Shown: positions 6,988 to 16,059 of the stretch, one piece after another | How the letters are laid out: each line of letters begins with the position of its first letter | Numbering within the stretch: the first letter of the stretch is position 1 | Assembly: GCA_045046905.1 (NCBI GenBank) | Contig: JASFYU010000075.1 | Coordinates: 1 to 28,264 of the forward strand | From: JASFYU01 sp045046905 | GTDB taxonomy: Bacteria; Bacteroidota; Bacteroidia; Flavobacteriales; Flavobacteriaceae | Reading direction: 5' to 3' | Length of the DNA stretch: 28,264 nt | Made by a program: the position numbers and the translations under genes | The notes under the pieces: generated by a model | What the model saw: the letters and a program-made list of their open reading frames with translations, nothing else | Database searches by the model: none | What the model was told of the DNA's origin: nothing

Positions 6988-7027
6988 AAAAAAATAAACC
7001 CAAAAATATATGATATTTCTGGGTTTA
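6988..7027 (-). terminator. Terminator of the dcw cluster after ftsZ
   Basis: On the minus strand AAACCCA and TGGGTTT form the outer stem; after a G-T wobble, AAATAT and ATATTT form the inner stem around loop CAT. The hairpin covers 6995-7027 and is followed by seven T (6994-6988). It starts 23 bases after the ftsZ stop codon, so most dcw transcripts should end here. Confidence 0.85.
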
Positions 7028-7049
7028 AAATGTTCAATGAAATTAAATT

Positions 7050-8966
7050 TTAATCTACGTTATCATTCAAAAAAGAATTATTGGAGCGTAATTGTATCTC
7101 TCCATTACTGTCCTCGCCCAAGGTAGTCCTAGAAACCTTGTTCTTATTGGCATCTCTTTCCGATAAATTTATTCCCTGACGTTTGTAGGCCGGTTCCTTT
7201 TCAATCTCATTTATATTATTCGAACTATTCTTGAATTTATAGTTAAAATCTTTTAGTTTTTTCCTGCGTTCATCAGCTCTTTCCTTAAGTAATTCTTCCA
7301 AAGGCGTTTCCATAGGGTCAATCAGCCTACTGGCTTCATTACCCAAATGGTTTGTTGCAACAACCCTCTTCTCAAAAACCAATTCGTCTCCGACAATTTT
7401 GGGTTCGTATTCCTCTGCTTTTGATTTTGCCCCGGTCAAGCGGTTTTCCAACTCCATATAATCATCCAAACTGTAACGGGTCTCGCCTTCTTTATTGTAT
7501 TCCAAGACCGGAATAATCTCGATATGGTCTTTTACATCCATATCTCTTACTTCCTCATCTAGATTAAAAGTAATCACATTTTCCTTTTCTTGATCTTTAT
7601 CGTCTGAATTGAACAATGGCATATCAAAACTCATTGCAAATTGATCCTCTTCGACCTCCTTTGGAGAAACTACCTCAGAATCAACGACCTCAATATTACT
7701 CAAGCCATCCTCGGTATCAATAATGACAAAATCATCTTCCGAAAAATTCTCAGCAATAACCTCTTCATAAAACACATTAAAATTTTTGATATAATTTGTG
7801 GTAGGAATGAGCTCTATATCATCCTCTTCTAAAGTATGTTTAACCATTGGTTTCTCAAGTACAGCATCTTCCTCGGGTTGATCTATACTGTTTTCAGAAG
7901 TCAGGCTCTGTATGGCCTTTTTCTCCTCCTCAAGGGTATGTACTATTTTTTTTGACTCCGTATTTACGATATCATCTTGCTGATCAGGATTAAAGCCCGT
8001 AGCAATAACGGTAACCGCAATTCCCTCGCCCAAATCAACATCTTCGCCAACCCCCATAATGATGTTGGCACCATGACCTGCTTCAATTTGAATATGATCA
8101 TTAATCTCTCCTATTTCATCAATGGTAATCTCTTGAGAACCGGAAACGATAAGTAAAAGAACATTCTTGGCGCCCGTAATCTTATTATCATTCAACAAAG
8201 GTGAATCTAAAGCCTTCATGATTGCTTCATTCGCTCTTGCCGAACCTGATGCAATGGCAGATCCCATAATAGCTGTTCCACTATTGGCTAGAACTGTTTT
8301 AGCATCTCGTAAATCAATATTTTGGGTATAATGATGTGTGATGACTTCCGCAATTCCCCTTGAAGCGGTGGCCAACACCTCATCAGCTTTTGAGAATCCT
8401 GCTTTAAATCCTAAATTACCATATACTTCACGCAATTTGTTATTATCGATGACTATGAGCGAATCAACATTTTCACGTAATTTCTCTATTCCCCTTTGGG
8501 CTTGTTCGCAACGCATTTTACCCTCGAACCTAAAAGGCATGGTAACAATACCCACGGTAAGTATGTCCATTTCCTTAGCCTGCTTGGCAATAACAGGGGC
8601 AGCACCAGTTCCTGTTCCCCCACCCATACCTGCAGTTATAAAAACCATTTTTGTCGAAGTATTGAGCATTCTTTTTATATCCTCCATACTTTCTAGAGCA
8701 GCCTGTTCCCCTACTTCAGGATTGGCACCAGCACCCAAACCTTCGGTCAATGACACGCCGAGTTGTATTTTATTCGGAACAGGACTATTCGTCAAAGCCT
8801 GCGAATCCGTATTGAGAATCACAAAGTCAACCCCATTTATCCCTTCTTTGAACATATGATTTATGGCATTTCCGCCACCGCCACCAACTCCAATGACTTT
8901 TATAACATTGCTCTGATTTTTTGGTAAATCAAAAGATATACTGTCAAACTCCGTGTTTTTGCTCAT
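7050..8966 (-). CDS. ftsZ: Cell division GTPase FtsZ
   Basis: FtsZ is the tubulin homologue that polymerises into the Z ring. The GTP-binding region begins with GVGGGGGNAINHM (26-38) and the tubulin signature is AGMGGGTGTGAAP (112-124). The T7 synergy loop and globular domain end near residue 330. At 638 residues it is much longer than the E. coli protein (383). The extra length is an acidic, low-conservation linker (about 331-590), then EPAYKRQGINL (591-601), which resembles the C-terminal peptide that binds FtsA, and a further 37 residues ending in NNSFLNDNVD. In most bacteria the binding peptide sits at the very end; the extra tail appears to be a Bacteroidota trait. It is the last gene of the cluster, 39 bases after ftsA and followed by a terminator. 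Confidence 0.97.
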   Translation of the reverse strand: MSKNTEFDSISFDLPKNQSNVIKVIGVGGGGGNAINHMFKEGINGVDFVILNTDSQALTNSPVPNKIQLGVSLTEGLGAGANPEVGEQAALESMEDIKRMLNTSTKMVFITAGMGGGTGTGAAPVIAKQAKEMDILTVGIVTMPFRFEGKMRCEQAQRGIEKLRENVDSLIVIDNNKLREVYGNLGFKAGFSKADEVLATASRGIAEVITHHYTQNIDLRDAKTVLANSGTAIMGSAIASGSARANEAIMKALDSPLLNDNKITGAKNVLLLIVSGSQEITIDEIGEINDHIQIEAGHGANIIMGVGEDVDLGEGIAVTVIATGFNPDQQDDIVNTESKKIVHTLEEEKKAIQSLTSENSIDQPEEDAVLEKPMVKHTLEEDDIELIPTTNYIKNFNVFYEEVIAENFSEDDFVIIDTEDGLSNIEVVDSEVVSPKEVEEDQFAMSFDMPLFNSDDKDQEKENVITFNLDEEVRDMDVKDHIEIIPVLEYNKEGETRYSLDDYMELENRLTGAKSKAEEYEPKIVGDELVFEKRVVATNHLGNEASRLIDPMETPLEELLKERADERRKKLKDFNYKFKNSSNNINEIEKEPAYKRQGINLSERDANKNKVSRTTLGEDSNGEIQLRSNNSFLNDNVD

Positions 8967-9005
8967 ATTGACTATTTACTGGTTATAATTTTATATTTAA
9001 ATGCG

Positions 9006-10328
9006 CTACTCTGCGTTATCCAAAAATTCTTTTAACTTTTCTGACCATTTGTCAAAAACTGATTTTCGTTCTTTTTTGGCTTTGTTCGATGTAGCGGTGT
9101 CCCCATTTTGCTCGGCATACATAAGCTCCTCTTCATGCTTCTCATCGATTGCTTCATGAACACTCTCCTTGTTGGTAATAGCGTTCATCAACAGCCCTAC
9201 TGCCGTGGCATATAAAGGACTTGCAACTTCATCATCGGAATCACCGGCCAAGTGCTCGTTCGGGTATCCTATTCTGGTATCCATACCCGTGATATATTCC
9301 ACCAACTGTTTTAAGTGCTTCAATTGGCTTCCGCCACCTGTTAGCACAATTCCTGCTATCAATTTCTTTTTTTGCTCTTCGTGCCCATAGTTCTTAATTT
9401 CTACATACACTTGCTCCACAATCTCTACTACACGGGCATGTATAATCTTGGAAAGGTTTTTTAAGGTGATTTCTTTGGGTTCCCTTCCTCGCAATCCAGG
9501 AATGGATACAATTTCATTATCCTTGTTCTCGCCTGGCCATGCAGAACCGAACTTAATCTTCAACAACTCCGCTTGTTTTTCTATAATCGAACAACCTTCT
9601 TTGATATCTTCTGTAATTACACCGCCCCCAAAAGGAATTACGGCCGTATGCCTAATAATTCCATCTTTAAAAATAGCAAGATCGGTAGTTCCGCCTCCTA
9701 TATCAATTAAAGCGACACCTGCCTCTTTTTCTTCCTGACTCAATACGGCATCCGAAGAAGCCAAAGGCTCCAAGGTAATATTGTCCAAATCAAGTCCTGC
9801 ACTCTTGATACACCGGCCTACATTTTTAATAGATGATACCTGCCCTACTACTACATGAAAATTAGCTTCTAATCGACCACCGTACATTCCTATAGGCTCT
9901 TTGACCTCTACCTGCCCGTCAACTTTATATTCCTGTGGTAGCACATGAATAATCTCCTCTCCGGGCAACATTACCAGCTTGTACACCTGATCGCAGAGCT
10001 TGTCTAGGTCATCTTCATTGATTACCTCTTCAGAATCGGCTCTAGTAATATAATCACTGTGCTGCAAACTTCTGATATGTTGCCCTGCAATACCAACGAC
10101 CACTGAACTAATCTTCAGGCCTGCATTGGCCTCGGCCTCTTCTACCGCCTGCTGAATCGATTTTATGGTTTGGGTAATATTGTTCACAACACCACGGTGA
10201 ACCCCTAAACTTTTAGATTTACCTATTCCTAAAACCTCAATCTTACCATATTCGTTCTCTCTACCAATTATGGCCACGATTTTGGTGGTTCCTATGTCCA
10301 AACCCACTGAATAATTTCCCTGTTCCAT
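9006..10328 (-). CDS. ftsA: Cell division actin-like ATPase FtsA
   Basis: FtsA tethers FtsZ polymers to the membrane and signals to the septal synthase. The actin-family fold shows phosphate-1 VGLDIGTTKIVAIIG (8-22), phosphate-2 VALIDIGGGTTDLAIF (205-220) and an adenosine motif IVLTGGGSQL near residue 330. Domain 1C, which replaces the actin 1B subdomain, lies at about 85-165. The C-terminus ends in an amphipathic helix, FDKWSEKLKEFLDNAE, that fits the membrane-targeting sequence, after a charged spacer of about 40 residues. Length (440) is usual. It starts with ATG nine bases after ftsQ and precedes ftsZ, the canonical order. Confidence 0.96.
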   Translation of the reverse strand: MEQGNYSVGLDIGTTKIVAIIGRENEYGKIEVLGIGKSKSLGVHRGVVNNITQTIKSIQQAVEEAEANAGLKISSVVVGIAGQHIRSLQHSDYITRADSEEVINEDDLDKLCDQVYKLVMLPGEEIIHVLPQEYKVDGQVEVKEPIGMYGGRLEANFHVVVGQVSSIKNVGRCIKSAGLDLDNITLEPLASSDAVLSQEEKEAGVALIDIGGGTTDLAIFKDGIIRHTAVIPFGGGVITEDIKEGCSIIEKQAELLKIKFGSAWPGENKDNEIVSIPGLRGREPKEITLKNLSKIIHARVVEIVEQVYVEIKNYGHEEQKKKLIAGIVLTGGGSQLKHLKQLVEYITGMDTRIGYPNEHLAGDSDDEVASPLYATAVGLLMNAITNKESVHEAIDEKHEEELMYAEQNGDTATSNKAKKERKSVFDKWSEKLKEFLDNAE

Positions 10329-10337
10329 GCGATTAGT

Positions 10338-11060
10338 TTAAATTTTGGTGCACACTACTTGATTATTGAATTCTAAGCTAACACTTGTATACTTCTCCAA
10401 GGTCTTGTCTTTATTTGCCTTAGCATAAAACGCCTTGAAATTGTTGAATTTTTCTTCCAAATCATCTACCCCTCCCAAATTCACTACAAAGTTTTCCATA
10501 CGAAACTTTAATTGATATTTTTCCTCTTCCTCGATATGTATGCCAATAACATTTTTTCTTAAAAAAGAATCCATATTTATATATTTTAATATCTCATACA
10601 CATCTTCAAGACCTTTACCTGTTATTTTTCCGGTAATAATAGGCACCCTCGCAGAATGATTGTACGATAACGGCATGCGTTTTCCTTCATCATCCAAATA
10701 AAACCCTGTACTCTTCGCCTCAATTCTTCCGATTGGCTTGCGTTGCACAATTTTAGACCTTAGCTCACCATCTATAGTGAGATAAACTTGGGCTCTTTTC
10801 ACCATTTCATTGGTTTCGATGAGCTTTTCTATGGTATTCAAATCTAATTTTTCTTTAGATACATTTGTAAGGCTCCCATAACTTTGTATTAACAATTTAT
10901 TAACCGTTTCCTGAGTGAGGTACAAATTCTGCTTACCAACAAATTCTATGTTCAAACCTTTGGTTATTTTCTGTTGACTTCTATGGTTCGAAAATGCATA
11001 AAGTGCCATTATTACAAGCAGTAGGGCCGTCATCTTTATATAATTCATATTATTGCGCAT
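10338..11060 (-). CDS. ftsQ: Cell division protein FtsQ
   Basis: FtsQ is a bitopic membrane protein that links early and late division proteins. One transmembrane segment (about residues 9-23, TALLLVIMALYAF) is followed by a POTRA-like region starting near IEFVGKQNLYLT and a beta domain up to the C-terminus. The cytoplasmic tail is only a few residues, as usual in Bacteroidota. The chosen start is ATG at 11060, overlapping murC by 11 bases. A later ATG at 11048 (one base after the murC stop) is also possible, and an upstream TTG at 11066 is unlikely. Sequence identity to proteobacterial FtsQ is low, so the call rests on topology and its place between murC and ftsA. Confidence 0.88.
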   Translation of the reverse strand: MRNNMNYIKMTALLLVIMALYAFSNHRSQQKITKGLNIEFVGKQNLYLTQETVNKLLIQSYGSLTNVSKEKLDLNTIEKLIETNEMVKRAQVYLTIDGELRSKIVQRKPIGRIEAKSTGFYLDDEGKRMPLSYNHSARVPIITGKITGKGLEDVYEILKYINMDSFLRKNVIGIHIEEEEKYQLKFRMENFVVNLGGVDDLEEKFNNFKAFYAKANKDKTLEKYTSVSLEFNNQVVCTKI

Positions 11061-12402
11061 ATTCAAATTCTTTTTTTATTTTAGACACTTCCAGACCTAT
11101 ATCTCCAGCCCCCATAGTAATAAGAACCTCAGGGTTTTGCACCTTAACTTCATTAATCAAGTCTGATTTTTTAATCAATTTCTTACTCGGATTTGTAATT
11201 TTCCTCAACAACCAATCTGATGTTATTCCTTTGATGGGTTTTTCTCTTGCAGGATAAATATCTAATAACAGTATACTATCGAATTTAGAAAGGCTTTGGG
11301 CAAACGCATCTGCAAAATCTCTTGTTCTAGAAAACAGATGTGGTTGAAAAATCGCTAATACTCTTTTGTTCGGGTGCATTTCTGTAACCGCATCAAAGAT
11401 CGCATTGATTTCAGTCGGATGATGGGCATAATCATCAATGAATATAAAATTCTCTTCTTTAATTTTGTACGAGAACCTCCTTTGCACTCCCTTAAAAGTC
11501 TCTAAGGCCTTAGCAAGATGCTCTGTAGGAGAACCCGTCTGTAGTGCCATTGCAAAAGCTACAAGAGCATTAAGTAGATTATGTCTTCCTGGTTTATTGA
11601 ATTTAACGCCCTTTAGAGTACGTTCAGGAGTTCTCAAATCAAAGATGTAACCACCCTTTTCAATTTTCAAATTTTTGATACAGTAATCAGAATCATCCTC
11701 TATACCATAGGTTATTCCTTTCAATGGCAAGCCATTTCTGACGAATAACTTTCCTCCCGGTTTTAGTCTTTCGGTAAATTCCTCAAAAGCTTTTTGAAGC
11801 TCTTCGTGGCTACCATAAATATCTAAATGATCGGCATCAATCGAGGTCACACAGGCAACAGTAGGTGAAAGCTGTAAAAAGGAACGATCAAATTCATCGG
11901 CCTCGACAACCGAGTAATCTGTACCTTCAAAAAGAAAATTACTATTAAAATCTTCTGATATTCCTCCAAGAAATGCCATCAACCCTGTACCAGTTTCCTT
12001 AAGCAAATGGGCCAAAATACTCGATGTAGTGGTTTTGCCATGGGTTCCTGCCACCGCAAAACAAAAGGTATCTTTAGTAATCAAGCCCAACACTTCAGAA
12101 CGTTTCTTAATCTCAAACCCGTTTTTCAAAAAGTATTGATATTCTGAATGGTCCGAAGGAACGGCCGGAGTATAGACGACCAAAGTAGTTTTTGGATCCA
12201 TATAGGCACTCGACACCAAAGCCATAGTATCCGAATAGTGGATATCAATATCTAAACCTCTCAGTTCTTTAGTCAAAGGAGTTTTGGTCTTATCGTAACC
12301 GGCAACATGCTTACCTACAAACTTAAAATAACGCGCCAAGGCAGACATACCAATACCTCCGATACCAATGAAATAGACGTTATGTATTTGCTTTAGATCC
12401 AT
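11050..12402 (-). CDS. murC: UDP-N-acetylmuramate--L-alanine ligase MurC
   Basis: MurC adds L-alanine to UDP-MurNAc, the first amino acid of the peptidoglycan stem peptide, using ATP in the cytoplasm. From the ATG at 12402 the protein has 450 residues. It has the N-terminal UDP-binding motif YFIGIGGIGMSALA (10-23), the Mur ligase ATP loop AGTHGKTTTS (118-127), and the central-domain segments VEADEFDRSFL and DDYAHHPTEI. An upstream in-frame TTG overlapping the murG stop would add four residues, but a GGAGG element lies between it and the ATG, so the ATG is preferred. It is eight bases from murG and overlaps ftsQ. Confidence 0.96.
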   Translation of the reverse strand: MDLKQIHNVYFIGIGGIGMSALARYFKFVGKHVAGYDKTKTPLTKELRGLDIDIHYSDTMALVSSAYMDPKTTLVVYTPAVPSDHSEYQYFLKNGFEIKKRSEVLGLITKDTFCFAVAGTHGKTTTSSILAHLLKETGTGLMAFLGGISEDFNSNFLFEGTDYSVVEADEFDRSFLQLSPTVACVTSIDADHLDIYGSHEELQKAFEEFTERLKPGGKLFVRNGLPLKGITYGIEDDSDYCIKNLKIEKGGYIFDLRTPERTLKGVKFNKPGRHNLLNALVAFAMALQTGSPTEHLAKALETFKGVQRRFSYKIKEENFIFIDDYAHHPTEINAIFDAVTEMHPNKRVLAIFQPHLFSRTRDFADAFAQSLSKFDSILLLDIYPAREKPIKGITSDWLLRKITNPSKKLIKKSDLINEVKVQNPEVLITMGAGDIGLEVSKIKKEFEYAQ

Positions 12403-12411
12403 AATCCTCCT
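12403..12411 (-). promoter_or_regulatory. Shine-Dalgarno-like sequence before murC
   Basis: AGGAGG begins in the last base of the murG stop codon and ends three bases before the murC ATG. It is a full match to the anti-Shine-Dalgarno complement but unusually close to the start. Bacteroidota genes rarely use such sites. Confidence 0.45.
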
Positions 12412-13535
12412 CAAGCCTTCCCCAAAAGGGGAGAACTTGTTTGCTTTTCTTTTAATAATTTGTCAATCTCGTCCACAATATGTTTTGTTGCATTGGGCAT
12501 TGCCAATTCTTTTATATTACGGACTAATTTTTCTTGTTTTTCTTCAGATTGATATAGTTCAATAAAAACAGAATCAAATTCTGAATCCAGATTTTTTTCT
12601 TTTATAGATACGGCCGCATTCGCCTTGACCAAGGCATCGGCATTTTTTGTTTGGTGATCTTCCGCTACATTTGGCGAAGGAATAAAAATAACCGGCTTAC
12701 CCACGACGCACAACTCGGATACCGACCCTGCCCCTGCTCTTGAAATAATAATATCGGCTGCGGCATAGGCCAAATCCATTCGGTTCAAAAAATCGAAAAC
12801 CTTTACACTCTCGCAAGCATACTGCCTGCACTCTTCGAAATACAGTTTACCACATTGCCAAATCAATTGAAAATCTAACTCTTTGAAAAAATCAAGTTTT
12901 TGTGCTATCAAAAGGTTAATACGGCTTGCCCCTAGGCTTCCGCCTAATATTAATACTATGCGTTTATTAGGGTCTAATCCAAAAAAGCTCAAGGCTTCGC
13001 TCTTATCTTTTTGTATCACCACTAAATCACCACGTACGGGATTTCCAGTTTTTATAATCCTTTCGACCGGAAAGAACTTTTCCATTCCGTCATAGGCCAC
13101 GCAAATTTTAGCAACTTTATTCTTTAGTAGTTTATTTGTAATACCGGCAAAAGAATTCTGTTCCTGCAACACGCAAGGAATTCCTCGGCTTGAAGCTACT
13201 TTCAATAGCGGGCCACTAGCAAAGCCACCTGTACCAATGACTACATCAGGTTTAAATTGAGATACTATTTTGCTAGATTTAATCAAACTATGTATCAATT
13301 TAAAAGGAAACATCAAATTCTTAAGGCTCAGTTTCCGTTGCAAGCCCGTAATCCATAATCCTTCGATTTTGTACCCTGCCTGTGGTACTTTTTCCATTTC
13401 CATACGATCCCTTGCCCCGACGAACAAAAATTCGGCTTTCGGATACCTTCTTTTGAGCTCGTTTGCAATGGCAATGGCAGGATATATATGACCACCCGTA
13501 CCACCTCCAGAGAGTATAAACCTATAATTGCCCAC
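12411..13535 (-). CDS. murG: UDP-GlcNAc transferase MurG (lipid II synthesis)
   Basis: MurG transfers GlcNAc from UDP-GlcNAc to lipid I to make lipid II at the inner face of the cytoplasmic membrane. The 374-residue GT-B protein has the N-terminal glycine loop SGGGTGGHIYPA (9-20), TGGFASGPLLK (102-112), the second glycine loop GGSLGASRIN (198-207) and SRAGAGSVSEL in the donor-binding domain near 265. The start is GTG at 13535: an in-frame TAA lies directly before it and the conserved glycine loop begins at residue 9, leaving no other choice. It overlaps ftsW by 14 bases. Confidence 0.96.
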   Translation of the reverse strand: MGNYRFILSGGGTGGHIYPAIAIANELKRRYPKAEFLFVGARDRMEMEKVPQAGYKIEGLWITGLQRKLSLKNLMFPFKLIHSLIKSSKIVSQFKPDVVIGTGGFASGPLLKVASSRGIPCVLQEQNSFAGITNKLLKNKVAKICVAYDGMEKFFPVERIIKTGNPVRGDLVVIQKDKSEALSFFGLDPNKRIVLILGGSLGASRINLLIAQKLDFFKELDFQLIWQCGKLYFEECRQYACESVKVFDFLNRMDLAYAAADIIISRAGAGSVSELCVVGKPVIFIPSPNVAEDHQTKNADALVKANAAVSIKEKNLDSEFDSVFIELYQSEEKQEKLVRNIKELAMPNATKHIVDEIDKLLKEKQTSSPLLGKA

Positions 13536-14721
13536 TTAATACATCTAAAGGATTTGTACTATCCAAATCAATGGTGTCTTTTTCAGTGACATTACTTTTA
13601 TTACTCACACTTAATACGATGCCAATTGCTAAGCAAGTCATCCAGGCAGAAGTACCTCCGCTACTTATCAAGGGTAAATTTTGACCTGTTACCGGAAAAA
13701 GCTCAACGGCCACGGCCATGTTTATCAATGCTTGAAAAACTATGGGCAAGCCTACTCCTAGTGCTAATAATTTTCCGAAAATAGTCGTACTTCCGTTGGC
13801 TATTACAACAATCCGAAACAATAGAAACAGATAAAAAAGCATAAGCACAAATCCACCGACCAAGCCATATTCCTCTACAATAATGGCATAAATAAAGTCT
13901 GAAGAACTTTGGGGAAGAAAATTCTTCTGTACGCTTTTTCCGGCTCCCTTGCCTATAATTCCTCCGGTAGCTATGGCAATCTTCGCTCTTTCAATCTGAT
14001 AATCGGCTTCGGTATCCTCAGGGTTAGAGAAATTCTCTATTCGGTTTATCCAAGTATCAACACGATTCGGAAATAAATCGGGTGCTTTTATAGCCGTCAT
14101 AACGAACAGGCTGAGGAACAAAATGCCGGCTCCTATAATGCCCATTAAATACTTTATGGGGTATCCTCCTATAAAGCACAGTATCAAAGTCATAGCGAAA
14201 ATGATGGCCGCCGTAGAAAAATTAGCCGGTAATATAAGCATGACCACTAAAAAAATGGGCACCCATAAGGGTAGTATGCTTTCTTTGAAGGTAATGGCTC
14301 TATCCTTGATTTTTGTAAGATAGCGGGCGACATAAATCATCAATACCACCGCCGCCAAGGTAGAGGTCTGAAATTTAAAGCCCACAAAAGGAATTCTAAT
14401 CCATCGACTGGCGTTCGCACCATCTACCACATTGGGTTGCGCTAATGTAAAGGCCAGTAAAATCAATACAATTGGCATTGCTATTAGCGACAAACCCTTG
14501 AAGTAATGATTTGGAATGCGATGTATGCCATATATAATACCAAAGCCAAAAAAAATAAAGACAGCATGCTTGATTAAATACCCAATTGGCGTACCACTGC
14601 CAACCACATATACCAAATTACTACTCGCACTATATACAGGCAAAAAAGAGAACAGGCCCAATAGTGCCACCACGGCCCAAAGTGCTTTATCTCCTTTTAT
14701 ATTTTTGAATAATGCAATCAC
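13522..14721 (-). CDS. ftsW: Septal peptidoglycan glycosyltransferase FtsW (SEDS family)
   Basis: FtsW polymerises lipid II glycan strands at the septum together with the transpeptidase FtsI. The 399-residue protein has about ten hydrophobic membrane segments and SEDS signatures: GKGAGKSVQKNFLPQSSSDF in the large extracytoplasmic loop and GQNLPLISSGGTS near residue 355. A related SEDS protein, RodA, does the same for elongation; the position between murD and murG supports FtsW. The start is GTG at 14721, two bases after the murD stop, with an AAAGG just before it. Residues FKNIKGDKALW before the first membrane segment fit the family's N-terminus. Confidence 0.94.
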   Translation of the reverse strand: MIALFKNIKGDKALWAVVALLGLFSFLPVYSASSNLVYVVGSGTPIGYLIKHAVFIFFGFGIIYGIHRIPNHYFKGLSLIAMPIVLILLAFTLAQPNVVDGANASRWIRIPFVGFKFQTSTLAAVVLMIYVARYLTKIKDRAITFKESILPLWVPIFLVVMLILPANFSTAAIIFAMTLILCFIGGYPIKYLMGIIGAGILFLSLFVMTAIKAPDLFPNRVDTWINRIENFSNPEDTEADYQIERAKIAIATGGIIGKGAGKSVQKNFLPQSSSDFIYAIIVEEYGLVGGFVLMLFYLFLLFRIVVIANGSTTIFGKLLALGVGLPIVFQALINMAVAVELFPVTGQNLPLISSGGTSAWMTCLAIGIVLSVSNKSNVTEKDTIDLDSTNPLDVLSGQL

Positions 14722-14723
14722 CT

Positions 14724-16058
14724 TTATAGATTTTTTATTGCCTCCTTAAATTGATTTCCTCTATCCTCATAATTTTCAAAGAGGTCGAAACTGGCACATG
14801 CCGGAGACAGTAAAACCGTATCTCCCCTTTCTGCTATTTTATAAGTCACCTTCACTGCTTCATCCATGGCATAGGTTTCTACCATCAGATCTACAACATT
14901 GCCAAATACGTCTTTTATCATAGAATTATCTAGGCCTAAACATACTATAGCTTTTACCTTTTCTCTAACCAAGGGCATTAATTCCTTATAATCGTTTCCC
15001 TTATCTATACCACCCACAATCCAAACTATAGGCGTTTTTATACTCTCTAAAGCATAAAATACAGCATTCACATTAGTTGCCTTTGAATCGTTGATATACT
15101 GTACATGATGTATTTTAAGCACCTTTTCCAAACGATGTGGCGCGCCCTGAAAGCTTTCAATACTCTGGCGAATGGTCTCTTTACGAATACCCACCAATTT
15201 GGCTACAGTAGCAGCCGCCATGGTGTTTTTAAGATTGTGTATACCTTCCAATGCTAATATATCTGTTGTCATTTCTATAGTATTATTATCAGTCTTTATT
15301 ATTATGTTTCCCTTATTTATACATGCACCTTCTAAAACTTCTTCTCTCAAGGAAAAAGGCAGTAATTTGGATTTGACGGGATGCCTTTTTAACCAATCGA
15401 CAATGACGACATCATCGGCATCATAAATGAAATAGTCATCTTTTGTCTGATTCTTGGCAATCCGAAATTTGGAGGCAACATAATTTTCAAATTTGTCATT
15501 ATACCTATCCAAATGATCTGGAGTAATATTGGTCAAAATAGCAATATGTGGTTTAAAATCTTTTATACCATCTAATTGAAAACTGCTAATTTCTAGAACA
15601 TAGAAATCAAAATTATTTTCGACGACCATCTTGGCAAAACTATCTCCAATATTACCGGCCATACCCACATGCAAGCCCCCTTCTTTCATCAAATGATCCG
15701 TGAGCATCGTGGTCGTGGTTTTGCCATTGGTTCCTGTTATTCCTATGAGTACTGCATCGGTATACTTTGCGGCAAATTCAATTTCAGAGATTACCGGAAT
15801 TCCTTTTTTTACAAGCTGTACCACCAAGGGCACTGCATCAGGTATTCCTGGACTCTTCATAACCAAATCAGCAGTCAAGATTTTATCTTCGCTATGCTTT
15901 TCCTCTTCCCAATCAATTCCAAAATGTTCAAGAACGTTTTTGTATTTTTCCTGTATCGATCCCTTATCAGATACAAAAACCTCGTATCCTTTTTGTTGCC
16001 CCAAAATCGCTGTACCTACACCGCTTTCTCCTGCGCCCAATACCACCAATCGTTTCAT
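14724..16058 (-). CDS. murD: UDP-N-acetylmuramoyl-L-alanine--D-glutamate ligase MurD
   Basis: MurD adds D-glutamate to UDP-MurNAc-L-Ala. The 444-residue protein shows the N-terminal Rossmann motif VVLGAGESGVG (5-15), the ATP loop GITGTNGKTTTT (106-117), the central-domain EISSFQLDGI and ITPDHLDRY segments, and the C-terminal NDSKATN and LLSPACASFDLF blocks typical of MurD rather than MurC, MurE or MurF. The ATG lies one base after the mraY stop and the stop lies two bases before the ftsW start, so translation is tightly coupled. Confidence 0.96.
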   Translation of the reverse strand: MKRLVVLGAGESGVGTAILGQQKGYEVFVSDKGSIQEKYKNVLEHFGIDWEEEKHSEDKILTADLVMKSPGIPDAVPLVVQLVKKGIPVISEIEFAAKYTDAVLIGITGTNGKTTTTMLTDHLMKEGGLHVGMAGNIGDSFAKMVVENNFDFYVLEISSFQLDGIKDFKPHIAILTNITPDHLDRYNDKFENYVASKFRIAKNQTKDDYFIYDADDVVIVDWLKRHPVKSKLLPFSLREEVLEGACINKGNIIIKTDNNTIEMTTDILALEGIHNLKNTMAAATVAKLVGIRKETIRQSIESFQGAPHRLEKVLKIHHVQYINDSKATNVNAVFYALESIKTPIVWIVGGIDKGNDYKELMPLVREKVKAIVCLGLDNSMIKDVFGNVVDLMVETYAMDEAVKVTYKIAERGDTVLLSPACASFDLFENYEDRGNQFKEAIKNL

Positions 16059-16059
16059 G

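Noticed and set aside
8338..8859. A 173-codon open frame on the plus strand opposite ftsZ
   Set aside because: It mirrors the conserved GTPase domain of ftsZ, its product resembles no family, and it is low in charged residues as expected for an antisense shadow.
12402..12414. An upstream TTG start for murC
   Set aside because: It would add four residues (MRRI) translated from a Shine-Dalgarno-like sequence; the ATG directly after that sequence fits the family N-terminus.
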